This document shows positions 45,614-54,954 of a DNA stretch of 64,000 bases, one piece after another. The translations under genes were made by a program, and so were the position numbers. Position 1 is the first letter of the stretch, and each line of letters begins with the position of its first letter. Under the pieces are notes generated by a model that did not search any database, had not been told where the DNA came from, and saw only the letters and a program-made list of their open reading frames with translations. This DNA is from a bacterium (GTDB lineage: Bacteria; UBP15; UBA6099): NCBI GenBank assembly GCA_029564595.1, contig JAKQPS010000120.1, forward strand, positions 1 to 64,000, written 5' to 3'.

Positions 45614-46450
45614 ATGAAAACCAAGATAATAACATTGTCGTCTGATGTTGTTGAAAAGGCTGATTTGCTTGAATATGAGAAAATGATTTTAGATAACAAA
45701 AACATAAGTGAGCACAATGCATCCAAATTCTTTGCCAAGTTTCCAAAGTTTCTTTCAATAGGCGGCTATAAAGAATTTGCAAGAGAAATAGTATTATCTA
45801 CACCTCAAAATGAACAGATGTATCGTGTGGATTTTTGTAGGAAGCGGTACGGCACATTGTACTGGGACATAGTTGAACTTAAAAGACCCGGGATTCAGGC
45901 ATTGGTAAAGAAAGGAAAACATTGGCATTTTTCTGATGCGGTGCAGAAAGGGATAGATCAATCATATGATTACAGAAATTTGATGCATGATAAAACAAAT
46001 ATGGAATTAACAGAGAATAAAACGGGAATTAGAATTTACAGACCCAAGATATTGCTAATTGCTGGCAGAAAAGATAACGATATCGGGGAAGATGAATTGA
46101 TTGATTTGATAGATAAATACAACCATTTTGAGTTTTTGACTTATGACGATCTTTTTAATAGTCATACAGAACACTATAAATCAACACTGATTGTTGTCCC
46201 CGTGTTCGAAGGCGATGACATACCGATAGAAGATTCTGGGGTTCAACTTAAAAGACATATTCAAGAAATGCTAGTTGTGTTGACAAATAAGGAAAGACGT
46301 GTTCTCGAATTAAGGTTTGGATTGATTGACGGAATACCGCGTGATTGCGAAACGATAGCAGAATCAATGAATGAAAATCCAAGCAATATAAGAAAGATTG
46401 AATCAAAAGCTTTACGCAAGCTTAGGTTTCCTCCAACTACCAGACTTTAA
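45614..46450 (+). CDS. Shedu (SduA)-like nuclease fused to a sigma-70 region 4 domain
   Basis: 278 aa. Residues about 45-150 form a Shedu/DUF4263-type PD-(D/E)xK core: D73 (YRVDFC), E88 and K90 (IVELKRP), then Q116 (DQSYDYR) and PKILLIAGR at 144-152. Known SduA proteins defend against phages by cutting DNA. Residues about 221-272 read VVLTNKERRVLELRFGLIDG ... NPSNIRKIESKALRKLR, which is sigma-70 region 4 in almost textbook form, the HTH that contacts promoter -35 elements. The linker (150-215) holds an acidic segment. I know of no standard Shedu protein with this C-terminus. The ATG at 45614 follows GGAGG. The gene is much more AT-rich than its flanks. Confidence 0.75.
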   Translation: MKTKIITLSSDVVEKADLLEYEKMILDNKNISEHNASKFFAKFPKFLSIGGYKEFAREIVLSTPQNEQMYRVDFCRKRYGTLYWDIVELKRPGIQALVKKGKHWHFSDAVQKGIDQSYDYRNLMHDKTNMELTENKTGIRIYRPKILLIAGRKDNDIGEDELIDLIDKYNHFEFLTYDDLFNSHTEHYKSTLIVVPVFEGDDIPIEDSGVQLKRHIQEMLVVLTNKERRVLELRFGLIDGIPRDCETIAESMNENPSNIRKIESKALRKLRFPPTTRL

Positions 46451-46500
46451 GAAGTTCTTGGAAAGAAACAATTAGAGTGAATCCGAGATTGTTGTCTGTA

Positions 46501-48033
46501 TTATCGCCGGGCAGGCGATTTCTTGTCGTAAAATAGTTGCACTACTTTTTCCATTCGGGAAATTTCATTATCCGAAAGAGCCTCGAAATGGCTTGCTCGT
46601 TTCCGCCCTGAGAGTCTGCCATTGTTTTGCAGACAAAAGCGGATGAAAATGTCGATTTGCCTGTCGGGCATATCCACAATCTCCTGTATAGCTTTCTTGG
46701 TTTCATCGTAATTTGCTAGGAATAACAATTCACCCGCCAGTTCAGTATCAATAGTCTTCTCAATGAACAGAAACAGCGCTTCTGCTTGCGGAGTCATATC
46801 AATATAGCGGTACCATTTAACCGTATCATTATGGACGGTCATACGGCCATCTTCATCAAGAGAGTATTCCACTAATGGCATTAGACGCTTTGAAAACGAT
46901 TCCAAAGAAGCATCATAGTCGGCGGGATTCTTCAACATGGATGCCGACACCGGGAACATGATGCCTTCGGGTGTAAAACCGCGGCGAGCAAGAATGTTAT
47001 GGATCAGAAACCGGTGAATTCTACCATTGCCATCCTCGAACGGATGCAGAAAAACAAATCCATATGAAACGACGGCGGCGTGAATCACGGCGGGAACATT
47101 GCCCTCGTCCATGAACTTGAAGGAAATCTCTAAGCCTTCCATAAGGTCAGGCAGATTTTCAGGTTTTGGACATGCGAAGTGTATCTTTTCATTTTGCCAA
47201 GCGACCGACTCCCCCACATAATTCTGTGTGCGCCGGTAGTCGGAATCACGGAACCGCGCATCGACAATGCGATTCTGAAGCTCTATCAAACTCTTTTTAT
47301 CATAAAAATCTTTTTGCTCCGCCAGTTGAAGCAGAGAAACAAATCTTTCCGTCTTATTTGAAGTGGGATTGATGTGTTCTATCTCGAAGGAAGATTTAGT
47401 TTCTTTGGCGTAGAGATAACCAAGAGCGCGCTTTAGCATTTCCGGAGGATAGGCTGATACAACTTGGCGGCATCTATCGGGAAGGTTTGTTTTTTCGAAG
47501 TCGCGAAGGATATCTGTGCGACGAACCGAAGGACAGAACTGGTGATTTCCCAATAAATTATCATTGATTCGTTGGCGACGGACTATGCGGGCTGGAGAAA
47601 CCGTATAGTATTCTGATGATTCTAGCAGATCGACATAGTTGCCCCTCTTCAAGTCGGCTAACGGGAGTTTTTTGCCTGTGAGAAACTCGTATAGGAACCA
47701 TAGTCGCCTTACGTACTTGCCACTAGGTTTGGACTGCGCATATTCGAGAAAATCTTTTTCTTCTATTTCTTGAAATAAACTGGCTAGTATCGCAAGGTTC
47801 GTGCCGTCATACTTAAGCGCGAATTCAAGATGATCTCCCAGCATATCCCCGGGCCAATACTTAAGCGGAAAAACTTCCTCAATCACGCCGCCGGAAGAAT
47901 CAACTTGATGTATTCCGGAGTTAATGACAAAGGAAATATGCCAATTTGGGATGACATCAAGGTCGTACCGCTCGACAAGCGCCGCATATCCTGCGGGTCT
48001 GCGGGTCGATTCGTCTTTGTCTTTTTCAGACAT
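46501..48033 (-). CDS. Fic-family AMPylase-like protein, class II
   Basis: 510 aa. The catalytic Fic motif HPFEDGNGRIHR is intact near residue 330, preceded by the flap region. A candidate inhibitory helix, KSSFEIEH near 213, matches (S/T)xxxE(G/N) with His in the last place, N-terminal to the Fic motif as in class II. Fic proteins transfer AMP or other nucleotide parts to proteins, often as toxins; the long N-terminus (to about 190) carries no domain I recognise, and the C-terminus may hold a winged HTH. I start at the ATG at 48033, five bases after GGAGG. Convergent with the Shedu-like gene, 50 bp between stops. Confidence 0.8.
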   Translation of the reverse strand: MSEKDKDESTRRPAGYAALVERYDLDVIPNWHISFVINSGIHQVDSSGGVIEEVFPLKYWPGDMLGDHLEFALKYDGTNLAILASLFQEIEEKDFLEYAQSKPSGKYVRRLWFLYEFLTGKKLPLADLKRGNYVDLLESSEYYTVSPARIVRRQRINDNLLGNHQFCPSVRRTDILRDFEKTNLPDRCRQVVSAYPPEMLKRALGYLYAKETKSSFEIEHINPTSNKTERFVSLLQLAEQKDFYDKKSLIELQNRIVDARFRDSDYRRTQNYVGESVAWQNEKIHFACPKPENLPDLMEGLEISFKFMDEGNVPAVIHAAVVSYGFVFLHPFEDGNGRIHRFLIHNILARRGFTPEGIMFPVSASMLKNPADYDASLESFSKRLMPLVEYSLDEDGRMTVHNDTVKWYRYIDMTPQAEALFLFIEKTIDTELAGELLFLANYDETKKAIQEIVDMPDRQIDIFIRFCLQNNGRLSGRKRASHFEALSDNEISRMEKVVQLFYDKKSPARR

Positions 48034-48041
48034 GACTTCCT

Positions 48042-48233
48042 CCAGAAAAACGCTTACAACACGAGAATTATAGTTATATTTTAGCATGTGGCAAGAAAAA
48101 CAGTTACGGCGGCAAATGCTGTAAGCTTCTTAGTCTGACAAGAAAAACGCTTACAAGGCAAGAAAAACGCTTACATAACAGCCTGCGACAAGAAAAACGC
48201 TTACAACGCGGCCTGTGGCAAGAAAAACAGTTA
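48042..48233. repeat. Six iteron-like repeats upstream of fic
   Basis: The unit is (G)RCAAGAAAAACGCTTACA or the variant ...AAAAACAGTTAYG. AGAAAAAC starts at 48044, 48094, 48141, 48161, 48191 and 48221, intervals of 50, 47, 20, 30 and 30 bp, close to multiples of a helical turn. All copies point the same way. The first overlaps the fic leader. The irregular spacers rule out a CRISPR array. Confidence 0.7.
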
Positions 48234-48281
48234 TGTCGGCGCGGGCGGATGTAGGAACGCGCCGGCGGTGTATAATGAGCA

Positions 48282-48477
48282 CGAATCCGTCATTAGGATT
48301 CGGGGGCGATTTTTCGGTACGGATAAATCGCGGGACGCAAGCCGCGTTTTTACAGTGGATAGAACATAGGGTTCATAAACAAAAAAAGGGTGGCTCCCTC
48401 AAGTTGCTCTTGGGGGCGAGAAGCGGTTCGCCGCTATGAAAACCGCCCCGGTTCGTCGGCTCTATCGAGGAATCCGG
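48282..48477 (-). repeat. Dispersed repeat family 1, long copy
   Basis: On the minus strand this reads CCGGATTCCTCGATAGAGCC and continues through GTTTTCATAGCGGCGAAC and ATGAACCCTATGTTCT to CGAATCCTAATGACGG, matching the copy at 1936-2126. Both ends fold: the outer arm is a TTC..CGA-type hairpin and the other is CGAATCC-GTCATTA-GGATTCG. Confidence 0.7.
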
Positions 48478-48601
48478 TATAGTTGCGACATAGAGCATTG
48501 AAGCCCCTCTGGAATTGGCGCGCCGGTTGAAGTAGAATGATTTCGTAGAATCCATTTACTGGATTCCGGTTGGAAAAAGAGCAGCCGAAGGAACGCAAAT
48601 A

Positions 48602-49957
48602 GTGAAAAAAAACGCTGTAGGGGGAGACCTGTTCAAAGCGCGGCTCGAAGAGAATCTCGAGCGGGCGCAGGCGCTCGCCACCCGCATGAGGCCCTCCAAG
48701 CTGGAAGACTTCGCCGGGCAGGACCACCTTCTGGGCGAAGGCCGCCCCCTGCGCAAAATCCACGATTCGGGCATACTGGCCTCGATGGTGTTCTGGGGGC
48801 CTCCCGGAATTGGAAAAACCACGCTCGCCCGTATAATCGCCCGCCGCGCGGGCGCTCACTTTGAGGAATACAGCGCCGTCACTTCGAAAAAGGAAGATAT
48901 CGTAAGAGTCGTCGCCGAGTCCGAAGACCGTCTCGCCGCTCACGACAAGCGCACGGTCATCTTCGTTGACGAGTTCCACAGATTCAACAAAGCCCAGCAG
49001 GACGCATTCCTGCCCCATCTGGAAAGCGGCCTGCTCACACTCATCGGGGCCACCACTGAAAATCCGTACTTCGTGCTCAATCCGGCGCTGCGATCGCGTC
49101 TTTCCATTTTTCGCTTCAACAGACTGGACGCCGCCGCGATGACGCGGCTTGCGTTGCGAGCGGCAGAGACGGCGCGCGCCGCCGCCCTCCCCATGCCCCC
49201 CGCCATCCCGCAGGCCGCGCTCGACGAGCTTCTGCTTTACTCCAACGGCGACGCACGCGTTATGCTGAACCTGCTGGAGTTGGCGGCGCGGGTCGCCGGA
49301 GCGGACGGCGAACTGTCCGCCGACCTCGTGCGCGAGACCGCCGGGATGAGACAGCTAGACTACCAGCGGCTAGGCACGGACAGGTTCGACATGGTGTCGG
49401 CATTCATCAAGAGCATGCGCGGCTCGAACCCCGACGCGGCGCTGCACTGGATGACCCGTCTTCTGGCCGGAGGCGAGGCCCCTGAATTTATCTCCCGCAG
49501 AATGGTCATCTTTGCCGCGGAGGACATCGGTTGCGCCGCCCCGAACGCCATCAACGTGGCCGCATCCGCCGTCCGCGCCGTCGAATTCGTGGGCATGCCA
49601 GAAGCCCGCATCCCTCTGGCCTTCTGCTGCGTCTACCTCGCCACATGCCCAAAAAGCAACGCCGCTTATTCCGCCCTCAAACTGGCCGAGGCCGACGTCC
49701 GCGACAAACCTCTCGGCCCAGTCCCTCTCCATCTGCGCAACTATGACTTCTCCGCCGAAAAAGAATCAGGAGACGAATACAAATACCCGCACGACTTTCC
49801 CGGACATCACATCGACGCCGATTATTTCCCCGAAGAGATGTCAGGAACGGTTTATTACCGCCCAACCGAGCAGGGAAACGAAGCGGCTATCTCCCGGCGG
49901 CTCGATGCTTGGAGAGCAAAGAAAATAGAACCCACGGGCAACGCCAATGACGATTGA
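48602..49957 (+). CDS. rarA: Replication-associated recombination protein A (RarA/MgsA)
   Basis: 451 aa AAA+ ATPase of the clamp-loader clade acting at stalled forks. Walker [10 protein letters not shown] near 66, Walker [15 protein letters not shown] near 122, sensor ATTENP near 145, and the C-terminal MgsA oligomerisation region with [16 protein letters not shown]. The start is GTG at 48602 with AAGGAA upstream. It stands alone after the repeat-rich gap. Confidence 0.93.
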   Translation: MKKNAVGGDLFKARLEENLERAQALATRMRPSKLEDFAGQDHLLGEGRPLRKIHDSGILASMVFWGPPGIGKTTLARIIARRAGAHFEEYSAVTSKKEDIVRVVAESEDRLAAHDKRTVIFVDEFHRFNKAQQDAFLPHLESGLLTLIGATTENPYFVLNPALRSRLSIFRFNRLDAAAMTRLALRAAETARAAALPMPPAIPQAALDELLLYSNGDARVMLNLLELAARVAGADGELSADLVRETAGMRQLDYQRLGTDRFDMVSAFIKSMRGSNPDAALHWMTRLLAGGEAPEFISRRMVIFAAEDIGCAAPNAINVAASAVRAVEFVGMPEARIPLAFCCVYLATCPKSNAAYSALKLAEADVRDKPLGPVPLHLRNYDFSAEKESGDEYKYPHDFPGHHIDADYFPEEMSGTVYYRPTEQGNEAAISRRLDAWRAKKIEPTGNANDD

Positions 49958-50027
49958 CAACAGAATATTCATGCTCAGCTAAACCTTATTTTTCGCAAGG
50001 GAAAGCCGGACTAAACCCTGATTCGGA

Positions 50028-52178
50028 CTAGATGACGCCGTCTTCGGCGAGAGCGTAGAGGACGAGTTTCTGGATGATTTTCTCTTTGCGGTCGGCGGGA
50101 GAATCCAGTTTCATGCGCTCTAGGTAAGGACGCGCGGCGGCGGGCGGCCTGAATGTTTTGCCTATCGCGGCTCCGGTCGGCCGGAACCCTTTTGGGGTCA
50201 GCCTCGCCTTCAGCCCGCGAAGCGCTTTTGCAAGCCCAAGCTCTTCCTTGGTCAGTTCCGTTCCGTACGGGAATGTGGGGAACAGGCCCTCTTTGATGAA
50301 AGGCTTGGCGAGGTTCGCCACTGCCTCCGGCAGATTGCCCCTGAAAGCCAGCGGTATCTGGTAGTCGGCGGGAACTTTGCTGTTCTCCTTTGCCTTTTTC
50401 AACAGCGCCTGCTGGAATCTTGAATCTGTTATCTTGAGAATTTCTATGATTGTGTCGCGGTCGGTTTTTCCTCGGACGTCTGCGATGCCGTATTCGGTGA
50501 CGAAGATGTCGCGCAGGTGGCGGGGGATGGTGAGGTTGCCGACGCTGAAGACGATGTTGGACTCCGGGCCGGAGGAGCCGGCGCGGACGCTTCGCACGAC
50601 GATGATTGAGCGCGCTCCGGGAATCTCGTGCCCCATAGACACGAAGTTAAACTGGCCGCCGACGCCGCTGATGACCTGATTATTGTCCAGCGTGTCGGAG
50701 GCGACGCCGCCGAGGACTGTAGCCATCATTGCTGTGTTGACGAAGCGGCCGTGCAGCCGTTGCAGGAGCTTCAGTTCGTCTTGTCCGGGAATCTGGTTGA
50801 CGAAGCTTATCTCGCGCATCTTGATTTCGCGGCGGCGGGCGTCGTCCATGTTCATCAACTGGTCGTAGAACCATCGAGAGCCGATGAAGAAGCCTGCGTG
50901 GATGAGAAGCCCGTTGGTTAGCTTGTCGCCAAGGCACTCGTTCACCACGCGGTTGCGGGCGACGATGTCCCGCATGTCGGCGGGAATTCTATCGCCGTTC
51001 GGCAACACTAGACAGCCGTCGTCCCACGCCACGTTGTCCTTAAAAATCCCGAACTTGCGCAGCGCGCGAAAAACTTCCTCGGTTATCCACGGGCCGATTA
51101 TTCCCCGGTCGAGCAGCACGTTTATGTTGTCGGCGGTGACTTCCTCGCCGATGACGCCTTCGTTGAGCAGGCTTTGAAGGATGGGATGATCGTAAACGCG
51201 GCGCTTGATGATGCCGCTGTCCATGAGACGGATAAAGCCGTCGAAGATGAACTCGGAGCAGCCGTACAGCCCTTTCTCAAAAGGTTCCTCCCCGCCCACT
51301 TTCTGAATGATAGGCATGAACTTCTCGTCGACTTTCGTGTCTCTTACGATTCTTCTGTAAACATCGTTTTTCTCGTGCCGCAGTTGTAAGGCGTACACGA
51401 TGGCGTCTGCCAGCGAGCCGAAGCCGACCTGAAAAGTGCCGCCGTCTTTGATGAGGGCGCTGACATGGAAACCGATGGAATAGTCGGTGACTGTTATCGG
51501 CTCTTTCGGAGGGGCGAAAATCGGGTGGTGGCCGGCGTCGCAGTCGAGTATGCCCGTGAATTCTTCAGGCGAACACTCACCGGCTCCGTACATGTAAGGC
51601 ATGTTGCGGTTGACCTGAGCGAGGATGGCGACGTTGCGTCCGGCGGCTCGCGCCCGGTTCATGTCCCATAGCTGCATGACAGTGGCGTCCGCGTTGCTCC
51701 CTGTGCTGTGCTTGCCTGTTGCTGATTTTTCGGAGACCATGATAGCCATCGCGTTGCAACCGGCGGCCTCGATGTCTCTTGCGACATGCGTGTAGTTGCT
51801 GGACATGTAGCCCTGCTGCATGGCTGGTTTGCCAAGCCCGGTTCCCGGAGAAAGATAAATCTCCTGAAGGTCTACGTTGGCGGGAAGTTTCCCCGCGTGG
51901 GCGTCCCTCATGTACACCGGGTCGGGATAGCCGCCGAAGAGCCTTTCGGAGAGCGGCTGTATCAGCCTGCGCTCAATGTCGCTGTTCCATGCGGGCGTCT
52001 GCAGAGTAAGTCCGCTCATCATAGTAAGTTTGATGCTCGGATCGGCTTTCGCCCTTCTGTAGAATTCGTTCGCGATCACCGTGGGTTTGCCGACCGCTAT
52101 CGGCAATCCGAGGATAATGTTTTTTCCGATGGTGGATATCGCGTCGTCCACAATTTTTTCGACGTCTTTGTAAATCAT
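50028..52178 (-). CDS. Acetyl-CoA hydrolase/transferase-family protein (long form)
   Basis: 716 aa, longer than the 430-520 aa of ordinary members. N-terminal LGLPIAVGKPTVIANEFYRRA (AcCoA_hydro_N), the central segment SNADATVMQLWDM, and the C-terminal domain with SGVGGQFNFVSMGHEIPGARSIIVV and the family hallmark YGIADVRGKTD. Related proteins move CoA between acids such as acetate, succinate and 4-hydroxybutyrate. The extra 200 residues lie in the middle (about 220-430) and I cannot name them. The ATG at 52178 has GGAGGAATTC six bases upstream. Monocistronic. Confidence 0.75.
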   Translation of the reverse strand: MIYKDVEKIVDDAISTIGKNIILGLPIAVGKPTVIANEFYRRAKADPSIKLTMMSGLTLQTPAWNSDIERRLIQPLSERLFGGYPDPVYMRDAHAGKLPANVDLQEIYLSPGTGLGKPAMQQGYMSSNYTHVARDIEAAGCNAMAIMVSEKSATGKHSTGSNADATVMQLWDMNRARAAGRNVAILAQVNRNMPYMYGAGECSPEEFTGILDCDAGHHPIFAPPKEPITVTDYSIGFHVSALIKDGGTFQVGFGSLADAIVYALQLRHEKNDVYRRIVRDTKVDEKFMPIIQKVGGEEPFEKGLYGCSEFIFDGFIRLMDSGIIKRRVYDHPILQSLLNEGVIGEEVTADNINVLLDRGIIGPWITEEVFRALRKFGIFKDNVAWDDGCLVLPNGDRIPADMRDIVARNRVVNECLGDKLTNGLLIHAGFFIGSRWFYDQLMNMDDARRREIKMREISFVNQIPGQDELKLLQRLHGRFVNTAMMATVLGGVASDTLDNNQVISGVGGQFNFVSMGHEIPGARSIIVVRSVRAGSSGPESNIVFSVGNLTIPRHLRDIFVTEYGIADVRGKTDRDTIIEILKITDSRFQQALLKKAKENSKVPADYQIPLAFRGNLPEAVANLAKPFIKEGLFPTFPYGTELTKEELGLAKALRGLKARLTPKGFRPTGAAIGKTFRPPAAARPYLERMKLDSPADRKEKIIQKLVLYALAEDGVI

Positions 52179-52294
52179 TGAATTCCTCCGCAGGTGAACA
52201 TCCCGTGCCGCTCCAAAATTGGAGCATATTATAAGCGCCGAAACGGTTTAAATAAAGCTTTCGCGCTCCGTTTTGAGCCGGGGCGGCGGTTTTC

Positions 52295-52323
52295 TTGACA
52301 AGCGCTCTTTAAGGTCATTACAT
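52295..52323 (+). promoter_or_regulatory. Sigma-70-type promoter of the TPR-ABC operon
   Basis: TTGACA at 52295-52300 and TTACAT at 52318-52323, 17 bp apart, about 98 bp before the ATG at 52422. A TATAAT at 52354 has no -35 partner. Confidence 0.45.
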
Positions 52324-52421
52324 TAATTATGCGCGTCGGCGACTAAGGCTCGCTATAATTAGCTTCAGGAGCGACGTGCCGGGGCGGCTATGAGAAGCCG
52401 CTCTTACCGGCGATTGACATC

Positions 52422-53450
52422 ATGAATGTGAAGGGTTCGACAACCGCGCGCGCGGCAAGGTTCCTCGCGACGAACGCAGACGCCCTGTTCCTGCTGGCGG
52501 CGTGTTTCCTCGCGCTGACTCTGCTTCGCGAGCAGACGAATGTTCTCCACAAACAATGGAAAACGGCTATGTGGTCGGACGAAACGCTGCTTGAGCGCCC
52601 GTCTAAGTATTCGCATATTAGCGTGCTCAACATGCTGCCGCAGCCAATTAAGAAAGCGACGGCGAATGTGTTCTGGATACGAGCAATGTCTCTAAAAGCG
52701 GATCAAGCGTTCGAGATGCGAAAGGAGCAGGCGTCCGGGGCAAAGTTATCGGGGCTGATGGCGCAGGCGGGACTGTCGCGGACCACCGCCGATTCGATCG
52801 AGATGTATGAGCTTATCCGGATGGTGACGATTCTGGACCCCACATTCGAGTATGCCTATTACTACGGCTCCACCCTGCTGGCTTGGGACGAGGAACTGGA
52901 GCTGGCTTTCCTGCTTTCGGAAGCCGGACTGCGCAACAACCCCAAGTCGGCCATGATAGCTTCCAACCTGTCGTTCATGAGCTACTATTTCCGTGGCGAC
53001 TGGGAGATGGGAGGCATGTACGCGGAAATATCCCATCGGAACTCCGGCAAGTATTCATCGTCCGTCGACGAGGTGGCCGACCTGTACGCCGCCGGGCGCA
53101 ACTATGAGATGGCCATAGGTTTTCTGGCGGACTCCATCGAGAAGGCGAAAGACGATGCGACTCGCGTCCAGCTTCAGAACCAAGCCGGCATGATAATGGT
53201 GGAGATGCACATAGATGAGATAGATAAGGCCGCCGTTTTTTTTGAGAGCATAAAGGGAAGAAGGCCGAGGGACGTCGAGGAGCTTGTGGCGGCGCGGCTG
53301 CTTTCAGAGGTTCCTCAGGAGCCTTTCGGCGGCGTTTACGTGATAACCGAGGAGGGCGCGACCAACAAGCCCGAAGTGCGGAACAAGCACTACAAGAGAA
53401 TGAGAGAGTATCAGGCCGAGACTCCGAAAGGCGGCAGGAAAAGAATATGA
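52422..53450 (+). CDS. Membrane-anchored TPR-like protein
   Basis: 342 aa. A membrane helix at about 18-38 (ADALFLLAACFLALTLL) and a mainly extracytoplasmic or cytosolic helical-repeat part with TPR-like pairs (TFEYAYYYGSTLLAW, PKSAMIASNLSFMSYYF, EVADLYAAGRNYEMAIGFLAD). I recognise no specific family. Its stop overlaps the ABC ATPase start as ATGA, so it is probably a partner of that transporter. Confidence 0.65.
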   Translation: MNVKGSTTARAARFLATNADALFLLAACFLALTLLREQTNVLHKQWKTAMWSDETLLERPSKYSHISVLNMLPQPIKKATANVFWIRAMSLKADQAFEMRKEQASGAKLSGLMAQAGLSRTTADSIEMYELIRMVTILDPTFEYAYYYGSTLLAWDEELELAFLLSEAGLRNNPKSAMIASNLSFMSYYFRGDWEMGGMYAEISHRNSGKYSSSVDEVADLYAAGRNYEMAIGFLADSIEKAKDDATRVQLQNQAGMIMVEMHIDEIDKAAVFFESIKGRRPRDVEELVAARLLSEVPQEPFGGVYVITEEGATNKPEVRNKHYKRMREYQAETPKGGRKRI

Positions 53451-54190
53451 ACGCGCTCGAAATCTCAAATCTGAAAAAAACCTATAAAACCGGATTTTTG
53501 CGCAAAGAAACAGTCGCCGCCGTCAACGACCTTTCTTTTAATGTGCGGAAAGGCGAAATATACGGTTTCCTCGGCCCGAACGGCTCCGGAAAAACCACGA
53601 CTCTTATGAGCGTGATGGGGTTCATAACCCCGACATCGGGCAAGATTCTTGTTCTGGGAGACAGCCCCGGCTCGTCGAAAAGCCGCGAGCGGATCGGGTT
53701 CCTTCCTGACAACCCGGTACTCTATCCGTATCTGTCGGGATACAACGCGCTGTATGTCGTAGGCCGGATGTTCCTGCTGTCTCACTCGGAGATAAACAAA
53801 AGAATCGGGGCGCTGGCGGACGAACTCGGCATGGACAGGGAACTTCGCCTTCCGGTCGCCAAGCATTCCAGAGGAATGAGACAGAGGATAGGGTTCGCTC
53901 AGGCGCTGATTAACGACCCGGAACTGCTGATTATGGACGAGCCGATGAACGGTTTGGACCCCATGGGCCGCAAGATGTTCAGGGACGTTATCATGAAACG
54001 GCGCGAGAAAGGCAAAACCGTCTTCTTCAGCTCTCACATACTGTCCGACATCGAGATGATATGCGACAGGATATGCGTGATCCGCGACGGCGGCATAATA
54101 TATGAGAACACGATGAAGGGCATATCCGAAAGCAGGCCCGGAGAAACGCTGGAAGACATATTCATGTCCATGATGGGGAGCGAAAAATGA
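53447..54190 (+). CDS. ABC transporter ATP-binding protein (GldA/NosF-like)
   Basis: 247 aa. Walker A GPNGSGKTT near 40, a signature region HSRGMRQRIGFAQAL (SRGMRQ in place of LSGGQ), and Walker B LLIMDEPMNGLDP. It serves the permease encoded next (ATGA overlap at both ends). The SRGM signature is the form common in ABC-2 transporters of this subfamily. Confidence 0.88.
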   Translation: MNALEISNLKKTYKTGFLRKETVAAVNDLSFNVRKGEIYGFLGPNGSGKTTTLMSVMGFITPTSGKILVLGDSPGSSKSRERIGFLPDNPVLYPYLSGYNALYVVGRMFLLSHSEINKRIGALADELGMDRELRLPVAKHSRGMRQRIGFAQALINDPELLIMDEPMNGLDPMGRKMFRDVIMKRREKGKTVFFSSHILSDIEMICDRICVIRDGGIIYENTMKGISESRPGETLEDIFMSMMGSEK

Positions 54191-54954
54191 TAAGGAGAGC
54201 ATTCTGGGTGTCGGCGGCCACAATCGCCGAATTGCTGAAAGACCGAACGATAGCGGGCGTCTTTTTCGTCGGCGTGGCGATGATTTTCGGCGGCTACGTC
54301 GTGGCGGAGATGGCAGTGGTCGAGCGCATGAAGATGTTTGTCGACACCGGGGTCGGCGCGGTGTTCGTAGCCGGCGTTTTCATCACTCTGATGGCAGGCT
54401 CGAACCTGCTCGGCAGGGAAATCCGCGACAAAGAGATATTGTGCACGCTCTCCAAACCGCTCCCGCGCCCGGTATGGGTTGTGGGAAAAACCCTCGGCCT
54501 CCTCGTCGCTGTGGCCATCCTGATTTTTTCGCTGGCGACCGTTCTGCTTTTCTACCTGAAGTTCCAGACCAATGTGTGGAAGCCGGAAATTTTCCTCGCT
54601 TGTTTTTTCATCTATCTTGAGATGGTGATTCTGTGCAACTACATCGTGCTGTTCTCCTGCGTGACGACGCAGTATCTTTCGGTGTTTTCCGGGATACTGA
54701 TCCTGCTGGCGGGAGGGATGGCGGACGACCTGAAAATATATTGGGACAGCGCGTCGCCGCTAGCGCAGGGGATGTCCCGGCTTTTATATTACGCGCTGCC
54801 GAATCTCGGCGCTTACTCTCCCGGCCCGGTCCTTTCAGGCTCGGTTTCGGTTCCCGCCAACCTGTTGTTCGCGATGGTTTTTTCAGCGGCGATGTACGTG
54901 GTTGTCGCCGTCACGCTGTCGGCGCTGGTCATCAGAAAGAAGGAGCTTGCTTGA
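54187..54954 (+). CDS. ABC-2 type permease (NosY-like)
   Basis: 255 aa with about six membrane helices (TIAGVFFVGVAMIFGGYVVAE; GAVFVAGVFITLMAG; and four further). The segment NLLGREIRDKEILCTLSKPLPR is the hallmark of the ABC-2 permease family with NosY/CcmB-like topology. It pairs with the ATPase just upstream. Substrate unknown. Confidence 0.82.
   Translation: MIRRAFWVSAATIAELLKDRTIAGVFFVGVAMIFGGYVVAEMAVVERMKMFVDTGVGAVFVAGVFITLMAGSNLLGREIRDKEILCTLSKPLPRPVWVVGKTLGLLVAVAILIFSLATVLLFYLKFQTNVWKPEIFLACFFIYLEMVILCNYIVLFSCVTTQYLSVFSGILILLAGGMADDLKIYWDSASPLAQGMSRLLYYALPNLGAYSPGPVLSGSVSVPANLLFAMVFSAAMYVVVAVTLSALVIRKKELA

Larger units (their letters stand above)
48034..48601. other. 568-bp intergenic region between fic and rarA
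   Basis: From the fic side it holds six short repeats (48044-48233), then TATAAT at 48271, the long family-1 repeat (48282-48477) and the leader of rarA. No coding region is evident. Confidence 0.6.

Noticed and set aside
48042-48233. Repeats as a CRISPR array
   Set aside because: Units are only 16-18 bp, spacers are of unequal length (some nearly absent), and no cas genes are present.
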